Part shown: positions 5,763 through 7,273 of the stretch, one piece after another
Layout: the number at the start of each line of letters is the position of its first letter
Numbering within the stretch: position 1 is the stretch's first letter
Source: Gammaproteobacteria bacterium
Lineage (GTDB): Bacteria > Pseudomonadota > Gammaproteobacteria > UBA9214
Direction: 5' to 3'
NCBI GenBank assembly: GCA_030635865.1
Contig: DAOVYA010000068.1
Coordinates: 1 to 7,273 of the forward strand
DNA length: 7,273 nucleotides
Translations under genes and position numbers: made by a program
Notes under the pieces: generated by a model
Seen by the model: the letters and a program-made list of their open reading frames with translations, nothing else
What the model was told of the DNA's origin: nothing
Database searches by the model: none

Positions 5763-7133
5763 TTACTCAACACCCTTCTTGTGATCGATTCCAAGTGCCC
5801 GCAATTTCCTGTAGAGATGAGTGCGCTCCATGCCCACCCGTTTGGCAAGCTTGCCAACACTGCCACCAACTTCCCTCAGCTGGTGCAGGAGATAGTCATG
5901 CTCGAACTGTTCACGTGCTTCACGCAATGGCAGGTCATAGGATATCTGTGTACCACCCCTGGTTCCATCCGCAGTCACTTGCGTGCTGAGGGCCTGCTCA
6001 ATTTCTGCTAAATCAATCTCGTCGCCCGACCCCAGAATCAGCAGCCGCTGTACCAGGTTCCTGAGTTCGCGGATATTACCTGGCCACCCATAATTTCGCA
6101 GACGGTTCTGCGCTGCCACGTTGAAATACCGGTAAGACAGTTTTTCATGCGTCACCATGTAGTCAATAAAGAAATTCAGCAAATCGTGTACATCATCGGC
6201 ATGCTCCCGCAGGGCAGGGATGTGGAGGGGAACCACGTTGAGGTGATAAAACAGATCATCCCGGAAACGTCCTGCCGCAACCTCTTCCTCCAGGTTGCTG
6301 TGGGTGCTGGCAATCACCCGCAAATCAACCTCAACCGCCTCGCTACCGCCAAGACGTGTAAATGAATGCGTCTGAAATACACTCAGCAAACGTGCCTGTG
6401 TCTGTAAATCCATATCTGCAATATCACTAATGCACAGGGTTCCGCCGTTGGCCTGCTCCAGCCTTCCATAATGGATAGTCTCGCCATCCTCCTGGCCGAA
6501 CAGTTCGGCGGCAGAGTTCTCCTCCGAAATCGAACCGACTGCTATCTCAATAAACGGGCCGTCACAGCGCGGGCTCTGCTGGTGAATATAGCGTGCAAAC
6601 GTTCCCTTACCGACACCTGACTCACCAGTAATCAGGACCCAGCTGTTGTGCTGGGCGATTTTACGTGCCTGCTCACGCAACTTCTCCATAATAGCTGTCC
6701 GGCCGACCGGCTCTACAACCAGCTGTGTATGCTCGCGCAGATCAATATTTTCCCGCTGTAAACGGTCACTTTCAAACGCCCGCTCAACGGTCAACAGCAA
6801 CTTGGCCAGTGAAATGGGCTTTTCGATAAAATCATAGGCGCCCAGCCGGGTGGCCTCGACCGCCGTTTCCACAGTCGCGTGGCCCGACATCATCACAACC
6901 GGGCAGGGCAGGTCCCCGCCCTCGGACCATTCGCGCAACAAGGTGATGCCATCCACATCTTCCATCCATATGTCGAGCATGATCAGGTCCGGCCGTCGCG
7001 TACGCCTTGCCTTCCGGGCTGCCTCACCACCCTCAGCAGTGGCCACCGTATAGCCCTCATCCTCCAGAATCTCCTGCACCAGATTCCGGATATCCGGTTC
7101 ATCATCAACTACAAGAATATGGCGAGCTGACAT
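5763..7133 (-). CDS. ntrX: NtrX-type response regulator with a degenerate sigma54 AAA+ domain
   Basis: A 456-residue protein in the three-part NtrC-family order. The receiver domain (1-120) is complete: acidic pair D10-D11, phospho-acceptor D54, S83 and K105. The central AAA+ domain (about 143-375) has an intact Walker A, GESGVGKG (170-177). The loop after ELFG (210-213) reads QEDGETIHYG and lacks GAFTGA. Walker B reads GTLCISDI (231-238), with Ser and Asp where LDE is usual, and the motif FRDDLFYHL (290-298) has H297 at the second arginine-finger position. The C-terminal Fis-type helix-turn-helix (about 425-450) looks normal. Placement upstream of trkA-trkH is the main reason for choosing NtrX over other NtrC-family regulators. 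NtrX acts with the kinase NtrY in nitrogen or redox-related control. Classical sigma54 activation is doubtful here, and it may act as a DNA-binding repressor or a sigma70 activator. The start has only a weak GGA upstream. Confidence 0.84.
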   Translation of the reverse strand: MSARHILVVDDEPDIRNLVQEILEDEGYTVATAEGGEAARKARRTRRPDLIMLDIWMEDVDGITLLREWSEGGDLPCPVVMMSGHATVETAVEATRLGAYDFIEKPISLAKLLLTVERAFESDRLQRENIDLREHTQLVVEPVGRTAIMEKLREQARKIAQHNSWVLITGESGVGKGTFARYIHQQSPRCDGPFIEIAVGSISEENSAAELFGQEDGETIHYGRLEQANGGTLCISDIADMDLQTQARLLSVFQTHSFTRLGGSEAVEVDLRVIASTHSNLEEEVAAGRFRDDLFYHLNVVPLHIPALREHADDVHDLLNFFIDYMVTHEKLSYRYFNVAAQNRLRNYGWPGNIRELRNLVQRLLILGSGDEIDLAEIEQALSTQVTADGTRGGTQISYDLPLREAREQFEHDYLLHQLREVGGSVGKLAKRVGMERTHLYRKLRALGIDHKKGVE

Positions 7134-7211
7134 ATTTTTATTCCGTTATAACCTACTCTGTGATCCAGGTTCGGATACTACTTTCGTGCCACCGTGCAGC
7201 CCCGAGTGGTC

Positions 7212-7217
7212 ATTATA
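7212..7217 (-). promoter_or_regulatory. Possible -10 box upstream of ntrX
   Basis: A perfect TATAAT lies on the minus strand about 80 bases before the ntrX ATG. The best -35 partner, CTGTCT at 16 bases spacing, matches only 3 of 6. It could be an internal promoter giving ntrX some independence from an upstream kinase gene, or chance. Confidence 0.25.
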
Positions 7218-7272
7218 GCCCACCGTTGCCAGAAGACAGTTTTTCACTGGAAGCATTTCTAACAGGGTCATC
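7213..7272 (-). CDS. Possible 3' end of an upstream gene (ntrY expected by context)
   Basis: On the minus strand one frame is open from the right edge for 19 codons, ending in TAA at 7215-7213, with a hydrophilic Ser/Asn/Gly-rich tail (SSEKLSSGNGGL). Another frame is open longer, 41 codons from 7271 to a TAA at 7148-7146, just 12 bases before the ntrX ATG. Gene-order knowledge suggests the histidine kinase ntrY ends here, but neither tail carries a recognisable kinase motif and I cannot choose between the frames. Confidence 0.25.
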   Translation of the reverse strand, partial: DDPVRNASSEKLSSGNGGL

Positions 7273-7273
7273 A

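Overview
The window carries protein-coding genes typical of a sulfur-oxidising or sulfur-metabolising gammaproteobacterium. The evidence is a DsrE2-family sulfur carrier beside a single-domain rhodanese, a lipid A-type acyltransferase (hence a Gram-negative), and a Trk potassium uptake operon next to an NtrX-type response regulator, an arrangement I associate with gammaproteobacteria. Base composition is moderate and fairly even, except for an AT-rich stretch near 1850-1950. I see no tRNA, rRNA, CRISPR array, transposase or phage gene.

Layout. Positions 1-87 (minus) hold the first 29 codons of a proline iminopeptidase (pip) that runs off the left edge. Positions 88-208 are non-coding and contain a compact set of nested palindromes (153-207). 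A textbook rho-independent terminator (209-240, minus) closes the dsrE2 transcript. dsrE2 (283-897, minus) and a rhodanese gene (1125-1550, minus) form a sulfur-transfer pair separated by 227 bp. That gap contains a near-consensus sigma70 promoter (1088-1116) that would drive dsrE2 separately with a leader of about 184 nt. A 408-bp non-coding stretch (1551-1958) separates the rhodanese from the divergent acyltransferase gene (1959-2837, plus); its AT-rich right half is flanked by a 12-bp inverted repeat. The acyltransferase converges on trkH with only 9 bp between the stop codons.

The right half is a minus-strand cluster read in the order ntrX (7133-5763), trkA (5704-4331), trkH (4298-2847). 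The gaps are 58 and 32 bp, so cotranscription is likely. TrkA is the cytoplasmic NAD-binding RCK subunit and TrkH the membrane channel of one potassium uptake system. The partner kinase NtrY would be expected just beyond the right edge, and the last 60-126 bases of the window may hold its 3' end.

The most notable observation is in NtrX. Its receiver domain and DNA-binding helix-turn-helix look intact and its Walker A is good. However, the GAFTGA sigma54-contact loop is replaced by a shorter sequence, the Walker B Asp-Glu pair reads Ser-Asp, and the position of the second conserved arginine of the arginine-finger motif is histidine. This suggests a regulator that keeps phosphorylation and DNA binding but has lost classical sigma54 ATPase activation. 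I found no clearly new multi-gene system; the rest is recognisable biology with several regulatory sequences worth checking.
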